Positions 1 through 9,138 of a stretch of DNA of 64,000 nt are shown piece by piece; the first letter of the stretch is position 1; every line of letters begins with the position of its first letter. The translations under genes were made by a program, and so were the position numbers. Source of the stretch: JAPPLB01 sp965218555 (GTDB lineage Bacteria > Acidobacteriota > Terriglobia > Bryobacterales > UBA6623). The notes beneath the pieces were generated by a model. It saw nothing but the letters and a program-made list of their open reading frames with translations, was not told where the DNA came from and made no database searches. Where the stretch lies: assembly GCA_965218555.1 (NCBI GenBank), contig OZ244625.1, positions 5,394,001 to 5,458,000 of the forward strand. Reading direction: 5' to 3'.

Positions 1-105
1 TCGGCTCCCACGTGCTCCGACAGCTCCGATGAGTGCCTTCGTCACGTTCTCGGCGACGTCAGAGATCGCTCTGCCATGTAGCGATGGTCGCCCCAGCAAC
101 ACCAT
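1..105 (-). CDS. Possible N-terminal part of an unidentified protein, cut by the window edge
   Basis: An open frame on the minus strand runs from an ATG at 105 to the window start (35 codons, no stop). The translation MVLLGRPSLHGRAISDVAEN and onward looks protein-like and not low in complexity. The frame stays open upstream of this ATG to a TAA near 168, so the real start may lie further up. I do not recognise the family and see no strong ribosome binding site. It would be transcribed divergently from sppA. Chance open frame remains possible. Confidence 0.25.
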   Translation of the reverse strand, partial: MVLLGRPSLHGRAISDVAENVTKALIGAVGARGSR

Positions 106-244
106 CGAAGCCGCGGCCCCGACCCGATAAGGGCCGCCAAGCCGCTCCTGACGGGCGAATACTTATAATGAGTCCACCTTGAAGACGCGCGGATCGCATC
201 AGTGATCCGGCGGCGAGTTCTCTCAAGGCGATCGGCGGACCCCT

Positions 245-1981
245 ATGGTCAAGTTTCTTCTTGGCATCCTTACAGGCATACTGCTCACGTTCTTCATGGC
301 GGTCTTCGTGGTGGTGCTTATCGCCACGCTCAGCCCGGGTCAGCCTGGCGTTCAGAAGGACTCCGTTCTCACGTTGCGCCTACGAGGCGACATCCCCGAA
401 CACGCCGCGAGTGAATTCAGCGTTCAATGGCTTCGCTACGGGCCTCCGCCGACTCTCCTCGATCTCCGGAACGCTCTCAAGGAAGCCGCGGACGACGAAC
501 GTATCTCCGCCCTGGTGTTGCACGGCGGCGGTCTCGGGACGGGATGGGCGAAGGCTCAGGAAATCCGATACGGCATTGAGAATTTCAAGAAGTCGGGCAA
601 GCCTGTCGTCGCCCTGTTGAACAACGCCGGCACGATCGACTATTTCGTTGCCAGCGCTGCCGACGAAATATTCATGGTCCCCGAAGCCATTCTCGACATG
701 AAGGGCCTGCGCGCCGAGGTGAGTTTCTACGCCGACACACTCGAGAAGCTGGGCATCGAAGCAGAGGTGGAGCGTATCGGCAAGTACAAGAGCGCCGCGG
801 AGCCGCTCTCCCGCTCGTCGATGTCCGACGAGTATCGCGAGGTCGTCAATTCCGTGCTGGACGACCTGTATATGAGATTCATCGCAACGGTAGCGCGGTC
901 GCGGGAAAAGTCCGACGATGCGTTCCGCGCTTTGCTGGACGAGGGACCGTTTCTTTCTGCAGACGCCGTCGAGGCAGGACTCATTGACGGGTTGAAGTAC
1001 GAAGATCAGTTCAGAGATTACCTCAAGGAAAAGATGGAACAAGAGGAGTGGCGGGAAGTTACGTTCTCGGACTACCGGCGGTCTATGGAGAATCCCGCAG
1101 GCTTCGGAGGCGGCGACCAGATCGCGGTGGTCTACGCGGTCGGTGACATCATGGCGGGCAGCAGTGAAGTGGACCCCTTCCTTGACGCACGGATTCTGGG
1201 CGACGAGAGCTTTGCGAAAACCCTTCGTGGGGTGCGAGAGGATGACGATGTCAAGGCGGTGATCCTACGGGTGAACTCGCCGGGCGGAGACGCTTTCGCT
1301 TCGGACCGCATGTGGAGAGAAGTGAATCTGTTGCGGGAGAAGAAGCCGCTGGTGGTATCGATGTCGAACGTGGCGGCGTCGGGGGGCTACTACATCTCGA
1401 TGGCCCAAGCGCCAGTGGTGGCCTACCCCGGCACGTTCACCGGCTCGATCGGCGTCATCTACGGCAAGATGAACTTACGGGGTCTTTACGACAAGATCGG
1501 CGTCAAGAAAGAGATCCTCACGCGGGGTCGTTTCGCGGCCATCGATAGCGACTACCGCCCCCTTACACGGGAAGAACGAGCAAAGCTGCGCCACGAAATC
1601 CAGGCGGTCTACAAGACTTTCGTGCAAAAGGTGGCCGACTCACGGGAACGCTCATGGGACGAGATTGACGAGGTCGCGCAGGGGCGGGTCTGGGTCGGCA
1701 ATCAGGCATACGAAAAGGGGCTGGTCGACGAGCTCGGCGGGTTCGATCGGGCCATCGAGCTGGCGCAGCAAGCCGCCGAGCTACAGGACGGAGAATTTCG
1801 GCTGGTTCCCTACCCTGCTCCCCAGCAACTTATTGAGGCCCTGTTCGACGCCGACAGCTTTGCCTGGAACGATTCACTCAGACTGCCGTCGAACTTGAAC
1901 CCGAGGCGCTTCGCGATTTCGCCATCCCTGCTCGAGGGCGGTGTTCTGCGGCTCGCCCCCTACACGATTACCGTCCAGTAG
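245..1981 (+). CDS. sppA: Signal peptide peptidase SppA, 67K type (protease IV)
   Basis: Membrane-anchored serine protease of the S49 family that degrades cleaved signal peptides in the cytoplasmic membrane. The 578-residue length and two tandem S49 domains match the long 67K form. Residues 4-28 form an N-terminal membrane anchor. The Ser/Lys dyad is visible: Lys182 in GKYKSAAEPLS in the first half and Ser379 in NVAASGGYY in the second half, corresponding to K209 and S409 of the E. coli enzyme. ATG at 245 is chosen because it begins the membrane segment directly; the ribosome binding site is weak. A TATAAT lies at 164-169, but I see no convincing -35. It converges with the PIG-L gene group downstream. 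Identification is secure. Confidence 0.95.
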   Translation: MVKFLLGILTGILLTFFMAVFVVVLIATLSPGQPGVQKDSVLTLRLRGDIPEHAASEFSVQWLRYGPPPTLLDLRNALKEAADDERISALVLHGGGLGTGWAKAQEIRYGIENFKKSGKPVVALLNNAGTIDYFVASAADEIFMVPEAILDMKGLRAEVSFYADTLEKLGIEAEVERIGKYKSAAEPLSRSSMSDEYREVVNSVLDDLYMRFIATVARSREKSDDAFRALLDEGPFLSADAVEAGLIDGLKYEDQFRDYLKEKMEQEEWREVTFSDYRRSMENPAGFGGGDQIAVVYAVGDIMAGSSEVDPFLDARILGDESFAKTLRGVREDDDVKAVILRVNSPGGDAFASDRMWREVNLLREKKPLVVSMSNVAASGGYYISMAQAPVVAYPGTFTGSIGVIYGKMNLRGLYDKIGVKKEILTRGRFAAIDSDYRPLTREERAKLRHEIQAVYKTFVQKVADSRERSWDEIDEVAQGRVWVGNQAYEKGLVDELGGFDRAIELAQQAAELQDGEFRLVPYPAPQQLIEALFDADSFAWNDSLRLPSNLNPRRFAISPSLLEGGVLRLAPYTITVQ

Positions 1982-2216
1982 TTCAGCGAGAGATCCAACA
2001 AGCGGCTTCACTACCAAGCGGTGCAGCTGACACAGGCCGCGCCTTGGGCGCCTCCAACCTACAACTTGCTGACCCAGTACGCCGAGAAGCATGCCGCCGT
2101 GGCGTAAACCTCCGCGGGCCTGCCGTTGTTCATGTTCCGCGGCGAGGTTCACAGCACCAGTGGGTGAGAAACGCCATCAGGAAGCGGCGTTCTTTTACGA
2201 GCGTCCGGCCCAAGCG

Positions 2217-3122
2217 CTAGCGGTACGCCGCCGGAATCCGGAACTCGACGCCCGCGTAGCGAAACTCCTCGGCCGCTTGGAAGTCAGTGCCTTGGGCGGA
2301 AAGACGCGCCAAACCGCGAACCCGCTCCTCGACCAGCTTGTTGATCGACGCCTCGTCCACTCTGTCGAGCATCCGCAGCCGCCGGCCGGTGGAATCGAAC
2401 CGTTGTTTCAACCTCATTGCGACACTGTGATTGATGGTCTTCAGCGCCTGGGCGGCTTTGATCTTCTTGTCGAGCGTGCCGGAGATATCGGTCATCTTCG
2501 GCTGCGGCACAAAGGTCTCCGTGGACTCGGGCTCACGCCGCGCAGGGTCCACCAGTGGAGCGAAGTAATAGACCTCCGAAGTCACGTGCGCGCCCAAGTT
2601 GACATCTTTCATGGCAGGCAGATAGTTCTTGAACGCCGCCGCACGCCAGGCGTCTTCCGCGGCACGTCCGCCGTAGTAGCGGTCATGATTGCGGTCGTAC
2701 TGCGTGTGCGGGTTCGGAATGAAAAGCACGCGCGGCTTGTGGACCCGGATGTAATACGCCAATCTGTCGCGCATCGTCGTGAACGGCACGTCGCGGAAGT
2801 CCGATGATCGGAAGCCGAGCGAAATGACCTTGTTGATCCCCAGGATCTTCGCAGCCGCCTCGCTTTCCTGCTTCGTCCGAAGCGCGGTCTCCTCCGGCGG
2901 CAGGTCCCAGGAGTCCTTCTCATCGTTCCCGATGCGGATCAGGATGGCCTCCATGCCGTCCTCGACCATCTTCGCCACCGTACCGCCGGCGTGCAGCACG
3001 TAGTTGCTCGCGTCGGAGGTGATGACGACGACCGTATTGTTCGTCTCGCCAATCTGAGCCGTAAGCGGCGCCAGAGCGGCGAGGAATATGAGGGATACAA
3101 ACGCCAGGATGCGTCGGGTCAT
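2217..3122 (-). CDS. Secreted PIG-L deacetylase paralogue with a degenerate zinc motif
   Basis: A 301-residue exported protein of the PIG-L/LmbE (N-acetylglucosaminyl deacetylase) fold and third gene of a tandem trio. ATG at 3122 overlaps the stop of the upstream paralogue by four bases (ATGA) and begins a clear signal peptide (MTRRILAFVSLIFLAALA); a longer upstream frame is not needed. PIG-L enzymes bind zinc through an AHPDDE-type motif after the first beta strand. At the equivalent place (residues 33-46) this copy reads VVITSDASNYVLHA and lacks it, although the following NDEKD block and the later PHTQYDRNHDRYYGG region are kept. It may be catalytically dead or use other ligands. Fold assignment is good; activity is doubtful. 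Confidence 0.8.
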   Translation of the reverse strand: MTRRILAFVSLIFLAALAPLTAQIGETNNTVVVITSDASNYVLHAGGTVAKMVEDGMEAILIRIGNDEKDSWDLPPEETALRTKQESEAAAKILGINKVISLGFRSSDFRDVPFTTMRDRLAYYIRVHKPRVLFIPNPHTQYDRNHDRYYGGRAAEDAWRAAAFKNYLPAMKDVNLGAHVTSEVYYFAPLVDPARREPESTETFVPQPKMTDISGTLDKKIKAAQALKTINHSVAMRLKQRFDSTGRRLRMLDRVDEASINKLVEERVRGLARLSAQGTDFQAAEEFRYAGVEFRIPAAYR

Positions 3123-4051
3123 TCGGCCTCCACGTTCTCGTCGAGAAACTTTTTCAGGCCCGGCAGGTGGTAGAACTCGCCCATGTAGTAATAGTCTTCG
3201 CCGTACTTGACGTTCGCCTCCTTGCCCCAGCGCCTCGAGATCCAGTTCATGTTCCATTCGATCATCATGTTGCCGGCGGTCGTGTCGTCATCGACGTCCT
3301 CGAGCTCGGGCAAGTAGAGCCCCTGCCTCGCCAAGCGGGTTTTCGTCGCGCGTGCGCCGCCGGGGTTCGCATAGACGTTCTGATGCGCATGGATGGCCTT
3401 TTCCTTGACCTTGACCTGTGCCTCGGTCATCTCCATGATCATGTTCGGACGGTGGCCGCGCCCCCAGTCGAGGCGGGCCTTGCCAAAGTAGTGATACGTT
3501 TGGTGGGGCTCGACGCCCATCTCGAAATGCTCAGGATGCACGTTGCGATAGCCCGCCAGCCAGTAGGCCTCTTCGTAATTCCACGACAGGTTCCTGTGAC
3601 CCGGGTTCTTCTGGTAATGCTCCCAGCCGTTGTGTCCCGCAACAGCATCCGGCTTGTACTTGCGAACCAGGAAGATCAACTGCTCACGCTGGTCATTGAG
3701 CGCATACGGCGTCTCGAAGTTGTTGCGCCAGTTCAGGTTGACGACATGATCCTCCATTCCCAGGATGCGAAGGGCATCATAGGTTTCCTTGAGGTTGATC
3801 ATGTCGTTACGCGGAAAGCCGTGGCGGCCGTCTTTCTCGTCGTTCGTCCCGCGCACATAGTAGGCCTTGTAGCCGTCGTCGATGAATCGCAGAATCAAAC
3901 CGGCAAGGCCGTAGTCCGTGGTGTGATCGTCGTGATGAGGCTGCGCTACCAGCAAGACTTTGCCCGGAGGCGGATCAACAAGCGGCAGGTCGGCGGCCAA
4001 CACGGCACCACATAAGCCTGATAGAACGATTGCGAGAGTGAAACGGTTCAT
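3119..4051 (-). CDS. Secreted PIG-L family deacetylase
   Basis: A 310-residue exported metal-dependent deacetylase of the PIG-L/LmbE family, expected to remove N-acetyl groups from an amino sugar outside the cytoplasm. The signal peptide is MNRFTLAIVLSGLCGAVLA. The metal motif is present as PHHDDH at residues 38-43, followed by GTNDEKDGRHGFPRND and the second His region GHNGWEHYQKNPGHRN. It is the middle gene of three tandem paralogues and is translationally coupled to the next by ATGA. It is very close to the upstream paralogue (4104-5039), so the pair arose by duplication. The substrate is unknown. Confidence 0.85.
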   Translation of the reverse strand: MNRFTLAIVLSGLCGAVLAADLPLVDPPPGKVLLVAQPHHDDHTTDYGLAGLILRFIDDGYKAYYVRGTNDEKDGRHGFPRNDMINLKETYDALRILGMEDHVVNLNWRNNFETPYALNDQREQLIFLVRKYKPDAVAGHNGWEHYQKNPGHRNLSWNYEEAYWLAGYRNVHPEHFEMGVEPHQTYHYFGKARLDWGRGHRPNMIMEMTEAQVKVKEKAIHAHQNVYANPGGARATKTRLARQGLYLPELEDVDDDTTAGNMMIEWNMNWISRRWGKEANVKYGEDYYYMGEFYHLPGLKKFLDENVEAE

Positions 4052-4103
4052 GAGAGTCAGTCAGAACGATCGCGGACGCCAATTGTAGCACGCCCTCGGA
4101 ACT

Positions 4104-5039
4104 CTACCGGGTTTCGACGTTCCCCTCCAAAAAGCCTTTCAGTCCCGGCAGTTCATAGAACTCATCCATGAAGTAGTACTCCTCACCGAACTCGACTCCG
4201 GCGTGCGATCCATGAAGCCGTGAAATGTGCTCCATGGACCAGTTCGCCGTAAGGACCGCGATCTCCTGATCATCGAGATTCTCGAACTCCGAGACGTACA
4301 TATTCATCCGGGCAAGCTGCCTCCGCAGAGACCGTGCTCCCGCCGGCTTGGCGCGGACGTTGCGGTGAAGCTGAAACGCGATCTCCTTGCGCTTGTGCTG
4401 GTCAGCGTTGAACTCCATCACGATATTCGGCCTATGACCCAGCCCCCAGGTCAGACGCGCTTTCCCGTAGAAATAGGTGGCGGCGTGGGGCTCGACGCCC
4501 ATCTCGAAATGCTCAGGGTGCACGTTGCGCAACCCCGCCAACAAGATGGCCTCCTCCAGCATCCAACCCACGTTTCGGTGCCCGGCGTTCTTTTGATAGT
4601 GCTCCCAGGCGTTGTGGCCGAGGATCACATCAGGCTTGTACTTGCGAATCAGAAAGATCAACTGCTCGCGCAGGTCGTTGAGCGCATATCCCGACTCGAA
4701 GTTGTTGCGCCAGTTGAGGCTGATCACCTTCTCCATGCCGAGGACCGCGATCGCCTCTTCGGTCTCCCGCTCGTTGATCATGTCGTTGCGCGGATAGCCG
4801 TGGCGACCGTCTTTCTCGTCGTTGCTGGCTCGAATGTAGATCGCGCGAAAACCTTCGTCGACAAGGCGCGCGATCAGCCCCGCCATCCCGTAATCCGTCG
4901 AATGGTCGTCATGATGGGGCTGCGGGACCAGCACCACCTTGCCCGGCGGCGTTTCGCCGGCCGGCAAGTCGGCGGCGGCGAGCGGAGCCACAGCGGCTAT
5001 GACCAGAAGGGCCAACAAGCGGATCATAAGAGTGCTCAT
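4104..5039 (-). CDS. Secreted PIG-L family deacetylase (first of the tandem trio)
   Basis: A 311-residue exported PIG-L/LmbE family protein with signal peptide LLALLVIAAVAPLAAADL and metal motif PHHDDH at residues 41-46, then SNDEKDGRHGYPRND and GHNAWEHYQKNAGHRN. Most of its length aligns with the gene at 3119-4051. It lies 52 bases upstream of that gene and about 115 bases downstream of the arylsulfatase gene on the same strand, so the four may be co-transcribed and act on one sulfated, N-acetylated glycan (inference). An alternative start is the ATG four codons later. Confidence 0.85.
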   Translation of the reverse strand: MSTLMIRLLALLVIAAVAPLAAADLPAGETPPGKVVLVPQPHHDDHSTDYGMAGLIARLVDEGFRAIYIRASNDEKDGRHGYPRNDMINERETEEAIAVLGMEKVISLNWRNNFESGYALNDLREQLIFLIRKYKPDVILGHNAWEHYQKNAGHRNVGWMLEEAILLAGLRNVHPEHFEMGVEPHAATYFYGKARLTWGLGHRPNIVMEFNADQHKRKEIAFQLHRNVRAKPAGARSLRRQLARMNMYVSEFENLDDQEIAVLTANWSMEHISRLHGSHAGVEFGEEYYFMDEFYELPGLKGFLEGNVETR

Positions 5040-5154
5040 TCTAACACCGGAGGCGGGTCACGCCTGATTGCGGCCTTGCTCAAGCAGCCGCATCGTTTCA
5101 AGAACGGCGCTTCCGCAACGCCTGGAATCCCGCTTCTAACCATTGGGGTTGACC

Positions 5155-6780
5155 CTACCGTACTACCACCTTCGCCTCGGGGCTTTCGTTGAAGCCGATG
5201 CGGATGGCTTTGGCCCTGAGAACGGTTCCGCGTTCGAGGTTCAACTTGCTGCTGTAAAGCAGCCAGTGGGCTCCATCGCCTGATTCAGTGGTGTAGCCGA
5301 TGGAGGCGCCCTCGGTGGCGCAACGGATCTTGACCGTTGAGCCATCCCGGGTGATTTCTGGGTTCGCCGTCGTCTCGTACTTGCCGCCGGGGCGCATCTG
5401 CTCCATCAGTTCGGGTTCGGGGATCAGCCCGAGGTCCTTCGTCCTCTTGCGCCAACGCTCATGCTCGGCCCGAAGCCGCAAGAGCACATCCCGGTGCTCG
5501 GGTGAGTCGGCCAAGTTGTTCACCTCGTGCGGATCGGACGCAGTGTCATACAGCTCCTCCACCGGCTTTGTCTCGCTGAAGAAGATCTTCCGCGGACCTT
5601 CGAGCTTGCCCTCGGCGTGCAGACGCCGCCACTCCTTCATCGTCGGCATCTCGTCCATGTAATTGATGTGCTGGGCGTAGGTGACCTCGGGCATGTAGTT
5701 GCGGAGGTACTTGTAGCGCTTGTCGCGCACGGCCCGGATCAGGTCGTAGGCCTCGTCCATACGATCGCGGGCGGCATAGATGTACTCGCGCGCCGGAGCC
5801 ATCTGCCCGCCCAAAAACGGCCGGCCCTGCATATGTGAAGGCACAGCAACGCCGGCCAGAGACAGCACCGTCGGGCCGAAATCGATGAAGCTCACGAGAT
5901 CGTGGACCGTAGACCCCGGTTCGAGCACGCCCGGCCATCGAATCACCAGCGGCACGTGGATCCCCGAGTCGTAGATCCAGCGTTTGGCTCGGGGCAATCC
6001 CCGTCCATGATCGCCCCAAAAGAAGACGATCGTGTCATCCGTCAAGCCATCGTCTTCAAGCTGCCGGAGGATATCGGCCACCTGCATGTCCATGGCGGTG
6101 ATGTTGTCGTGGTACGTTGCCCAGTCATTGCGGACGACGGGAGTGTCGGGATAATAGGGCGGCAGCTCGGCTTTGTCCGGATCGTGGCGCATCTCGGGCG
6201 GGACACGATCTCCGCCCCGTTCCCGACGTCTATCGGGCATACGGATCGAGCTTTCGTGAGAAACGGTGAGGTTGAAGACGGCGAAGAACGGCTGATCTTT
6301 CGCGCGCTTCCGCCAATGGGCTTTTCTGCTCGATTCGTCCCATGCGGTAAACGGCGGCTCGAACTGGTAGTCGGTCTTCGAGTTGTTCGTGCAGTAGTAT
6401 CCGGCGGCACGGAGATATTCCGGGAAGCACTTGACCTCCGGCGGTGGCACGGCTCGAGACCGCATGTGCATGGTGCCGATCGTCGTCGGATACATGCCGG
6501 TGATGATCGCCGAGCGGCTCGGCGCGCAGACGCCCGAGACCGAGAAGCAACATGAGTAGCGAGCGCCCTCGGCCGCCAACGTATCGATGTTGGGGCTCGT
6601 GGCGTAGGAGTCGCAGTAGCAGCCCAAGTCCGGGCTGATGTCTTCGCAACTGATCCACAGAACGTTCGGTCTTTTGGCGCCCCGCCCCCAAGCGGGCGTG
6701 AGCCGTCCCGCCGCAGCGAGCGTAGCGGCGCAGCCCAGGAATTGACGGCGAGATGATCGCAGGTCAGATGAAGGGGTCAT
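5155..6780 (-). CDS. Exported arylsulfatase (S1-family sulfatase)
   Basis: A 541-residue sulfatase that hydrolyses sulfate esters, probably on polysaccharide, after Tat export. The N-terminus carries a twin-arginine motif (SSRRQFLGCAAT). The catalytic Cys that becomes formylglycine is Cys85 in SGVCAPSRSAI (CxPSR type), and WGDHGRGLPRAK supplies another active-site block. The last 70 or so residues resemble a beta-hexosaminidase/chitobiase C-terminal domain used as a carbohydrate accessory. It precedes the PIG-L trio on the same strand. Export together with a formylglycine Cys requires a sulfatase-maturing enzyme, which is not in this window. Confidence 0.92.
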   Translation of the reverse strand: MTPSSDLRSSRRQFLGCAATLAAAGRLTPAWGRGAKRPNVLWISCEDISPDLGCYCDSYATSPNIDTLAAEGARYSCCFSVSGVCAPSRSAIITGMYPTTIGTMHMRSRAVPPPEVKCFPEYLRAAGYYCTNNSKTDYQFEPPFTAWDESSRKAHWRKRAKDQPFFAVFNLTVSHESSIRMPDRRRERGGDRVPPEMRHDPDKAELPPYYPDTPVVRNDWATYHDNITAMDMQVADILRQLEDDGLTDDTIVFFWGDHGRGLPRAKRWIYDSGIHVPLVIRWPGVLEPGSTVHDLVSFIDFGPTVLSLAGVAVPSHMQGRPFLGGQMAPAREYIYAARDRMDEAYDLIRAVRDKRYKYLRNYMPEVTYAQHINYMDEMPTMKEWRRLHAEGKLEGPRKIFFSETKPVEELYDTASDPHEVNNLADSPEHRDVLLRLRAEHERWRKRTKDLGLIPEPELMEQMRPGGKYETTANPEITRDGSTVKIRCATEGASIGYTTESGDGAHWLLYSSKLNLERGTVLRAKAIRIGFNESPEAKVVVR

Positions 6781-7116
6781 GGGCTGTCTTGGACGAGGGC
6801 CTGCGTCTTGCGGGGCTGCTCATGCCGCCTTGGTTCACAGCGGCGCGTTAGCATTGTGAAGAATACTAGCCTCCGACCGCAACCAAGTTGCCCGGTTCGT
6901 CCCGCACCATGGGCAGAGTCCGCAAGCAACTCGGGGACGGCCTGCCGTTTGAACCTGCAATCTCCTGTTTTCGGGCGGGTGACCATGCTTGCGCAAAGTG
7001 CGCTTCGCCAGACGGCGGGAGATCGGGCGCAGACTTTCTGGTGCAAGGTCCAGTCGATGGTCACGTTGCTCCGCACCGTCTCCATAAGCTCGCGGGCCCT
7101 GCTTCGTCGTCCATTA
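6781..7116. other. Gene-free interval upstream of the arylsulfatase
   Basis: No credible coding region. It contains one copy of a 36-base direct repeat (6912-6947) shared with the leader of the next minus-strand gene. I see no clear promoter or terminator. Confidence 0.5.
6912..6947 (-). repeat. Dispersed repeat copy 1 (36-base core)
   Basis: The core beginning ggcagagtccgcaagcaa matches the copy at 8400-8435 at 32 of 36 positions, with weaker similarity continuing on the upstream side. Both copies lie 130-215 bases upstream of a minus-strand gene start and in the same orientation relative to it. Function unknown; it may be a degraded mobile or regulatory repeat. Confidence 0.5.
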
Positions 7117-8187
7117 TCAGGAACTGTCGGCAGCCCGAATCAGGTCCGCAACCTCCTTGAGTCGCTCGACCACGGCGTCAAGCACCGCTTCGTACTCGAC
7201 GCCGACCGGTAGCTCTACGGGAACGGTCGGATTTTCCGGGTGGCCGAAGAGTTCGGAAGGGTCTCTTTGGCGGAGCGGTTCGAGCGCTCGAAGCGCCTTC
7301 CGCTGCGTGTATTTTTTCTGAAACCAGAGCCACAGCGGAGTTTCCCTATGCAAGGCCCAATCGTCGAAACTGATTCCAAACCAGGGCTCTACTGTGTCGG
7401 CAAGCCTCACGTATCGTCCATAGCCCCACCGTCGCGGTGTGACATTGAGGCTCTCCACATTGGCGAACCCATCTTTGATCGCACGTTGCGTGGCGTCGTC
7501 GATGAGACGGTGCAGGCGGAGCATGCGCCGGGGGAAATCCGGGCCGAGTTCCTCCCGTCTCAGCGGCAGGAAGGCATCTTCGTCCTGTTGTGTAGCGAGC
7601 CCTCGCAACTGTTCGATGTTCTTCTCCGTATGCGAGTCCGAGGCGGCGGCAGCCTGTGTAGCCATGCTGCCGAGCAGGGCCTGCCAACTGGTCAACAGCA
7701 GGTACCGGCTGCCGCCGGCGTTGGCGCTCCGAAGCTCATTCGCCTCGGAACCTCGATCCAGCATGATCCCCGACTGCGACTTCGCCACTGAACGCTGCAG
7801 CTCGTTCCAGAGGATCTCGACCCGCGCCGCCGGCGCGACGAACAGCAGCGCCGACGGCATGTCCGACGGTAGCCGTTCGAGGTACGTTACCGGCTGATTT
7901 CCGGTGAGTCCGGCCCAGAACTTCGCCTCGATCAGCACGCGTTCCCGGCCATCCCGATCAAAGCCGGCGAGATCCGGCCGCTCGTCTTCTTCCCCGGTTG
8001 CCTGGATGCGGATCTGGGCGATCTCGCCCACGTTCGCCCCGCCGCCCGCAATCACGTTCGACAGGGTGCGCCGCGCCGCCTCGGACTCCAACAGGATGTG
8101 TCCGAGAGCTTCGACGACGAGGTCTTCGGTCTTCGTGCCGAACTTCGGCGCCAGCTTCGCAAGCAGCGTCTGGCGGTGAGCGGTCAT
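7117..8187 (-). CDS. PD-(D/E)XK nuclease-superfamily protein
   Basis: A 356-residue cytoplasmic protein with a restriction-endonuclease-like core: PD at residues 71-72 (ERPDLAGFD), a beta strand, then Glu87-x-Lys89 in RVLIEAKFW, the typical metal-binding D...ExK arrangement. The rest (a helical segment, then a C-terminal half rich in Trp and Arg) is not recognised. ATG at 8187 is chosen over a longer frame because GGGAG lies about nine bases upstream. It stands alone with no methyltransferase beside it, so it is more like an orphan anti-phage or DNA-repair nuclease than part of a classical restriction-modification pair (inference). Confidence 0.7.
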   Translation of the reverse strand: MTAHRQTLLAKLAPKFGTKTEDLVVEALGHILLESEAARRTLSNVIAGGGANVGEIAQIRIQATGEEDERPDLAGFDRDGRERVLIEAKFWAGLTGNQPVTYLERLPSDMPSALLFVAPAARVEILWNELQRSVAKSQSGIMLDRGSEANELRSANAGGSRYLLLTSWQALLGSMATQAAAASDSHTEKNIEQLRGLATQQDEDAFLPLRREELGPDFPRRMLRLHRLIDDATQRAIKDGFANVESLNVTPRRWGYGRYVRLADTVEPWFGISFDDWALHRETPLWLWFQKKYTQRKALRALEPLRQRDPSELFGHPENPTVPVELPVGVEYEAVLDAVVERLKEVADLIRAADSS

Positions 8188-8399
8188 CGAATCATTCTCC
8201 CTTTTCTCTGGTGTCAGGCGGTGTCCCGGCTTCTCCTGTCGTCCCGGTCCGGAAATCGTCGCTATTGCTGCTCCGATTTTCGCCCGAAAAGCCATTCGGG
8301 AGTCGCTCCGTTTCCACTGCGCAGACCCCCGTCGGTTGGATGGATGCTAACGGACCTCGAACTCGACCCGCAACCGCTGGATGGAATGCGAGCTCGGAG

Positions 8400-8435
8400 G
8401 GCAGAGTCCACAAGCAAAGCGGGGACGGCCTGTCG
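8400..8435 (-). repeat. Dispersed repeat copy 2 (36-base core)
   Basis: Matches the copy at 6912-6947 at 32 of 36 positions. It lies about 215 bases upstream of the PD-(D/E)XK gene start. No function is evident. Confidence 0.5.
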
Positions 8436-8961
8436 ATCGAGTCTCAGACGTTTCGCCCCGCCCGCTTCCGAGAACAAAATTGCCAGCGAGTCGCACCAGC
8501 CCCGCGAGCGGAGCCGGGATCGGAGGCAGCTCCGCGTCCAAGCAATGCCTCCCGTCGCCCTTACACGCATCTTCAACGATCGCAAGCCGCTCAAAGAGCC
8601 AGAGATCACCCCGGGAGTGTCAACGCAATATAGAAAGTTCCCCTGTTTGTGCAATCGAGAACGTTCCCCTCTCTCAGCATGGGTTCATTTGGCGGCGAAG
8701 GGTGCACTTCGTGCGGCCGCCCGCAGACACGGGATTCTACGCATTTTTCCGGGATTTCCCAGCTAACGGCGCTTGAACACTTGCTCAGGGGAAAGAGAAT
8801 GCCGAGCAACCGTGGCCAGGGAAGCAGTGACTGGGCGGCGGGCGCTGCGGTCCGGGCGGCGGTTCTTGGTTGTGCGACCCTTTCGCACCAACGGCGCACA
8901 GAACGGCCATTCCGACACCTGATTTGCGACCAAGACGCGCCCTCCCTGCGCCTGGGCCTAA

Positions 8962-9138
8962 CCTGCATTTCACACCATCTGACGGGGGAAGCACGCAATA
9001 AGACCGCGATGACTTCGTTGCACTGGCTTGCCGTGCTCGATGTACGGGTCAAGTACACCTGCGCGCGCCAAGCGGCTCTCGCCTCGTCCTGGCAGCCCTC
9101 TCACGCACTTCACCTCGCCACGTGGTGAGACATGCAGG
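8962..9138 (-). mobile_element. CTAG/CTAA-targeted MITE, copy 1 (long form)
   Basis: A 177-base non-coding element bounded by inverted ends: CCTGCATTTCACACCA on the left and the complement of CCTGCATGTCTCACCA on the right. It is flanked by an identical CTAA on both sides (8958-8961 and 9139-9142), a 4-bp target duplication. The interior closely matches the copy at 45069-45245 in inverse orientation. Confidence 0.8.

Noticed and set aside
140..170. Promoter of sppA with TATAAT at 164-169
   Set aside because: No acceptable -35 at 16-18 bases; only the -10 is convincing, so not listed as a feature.
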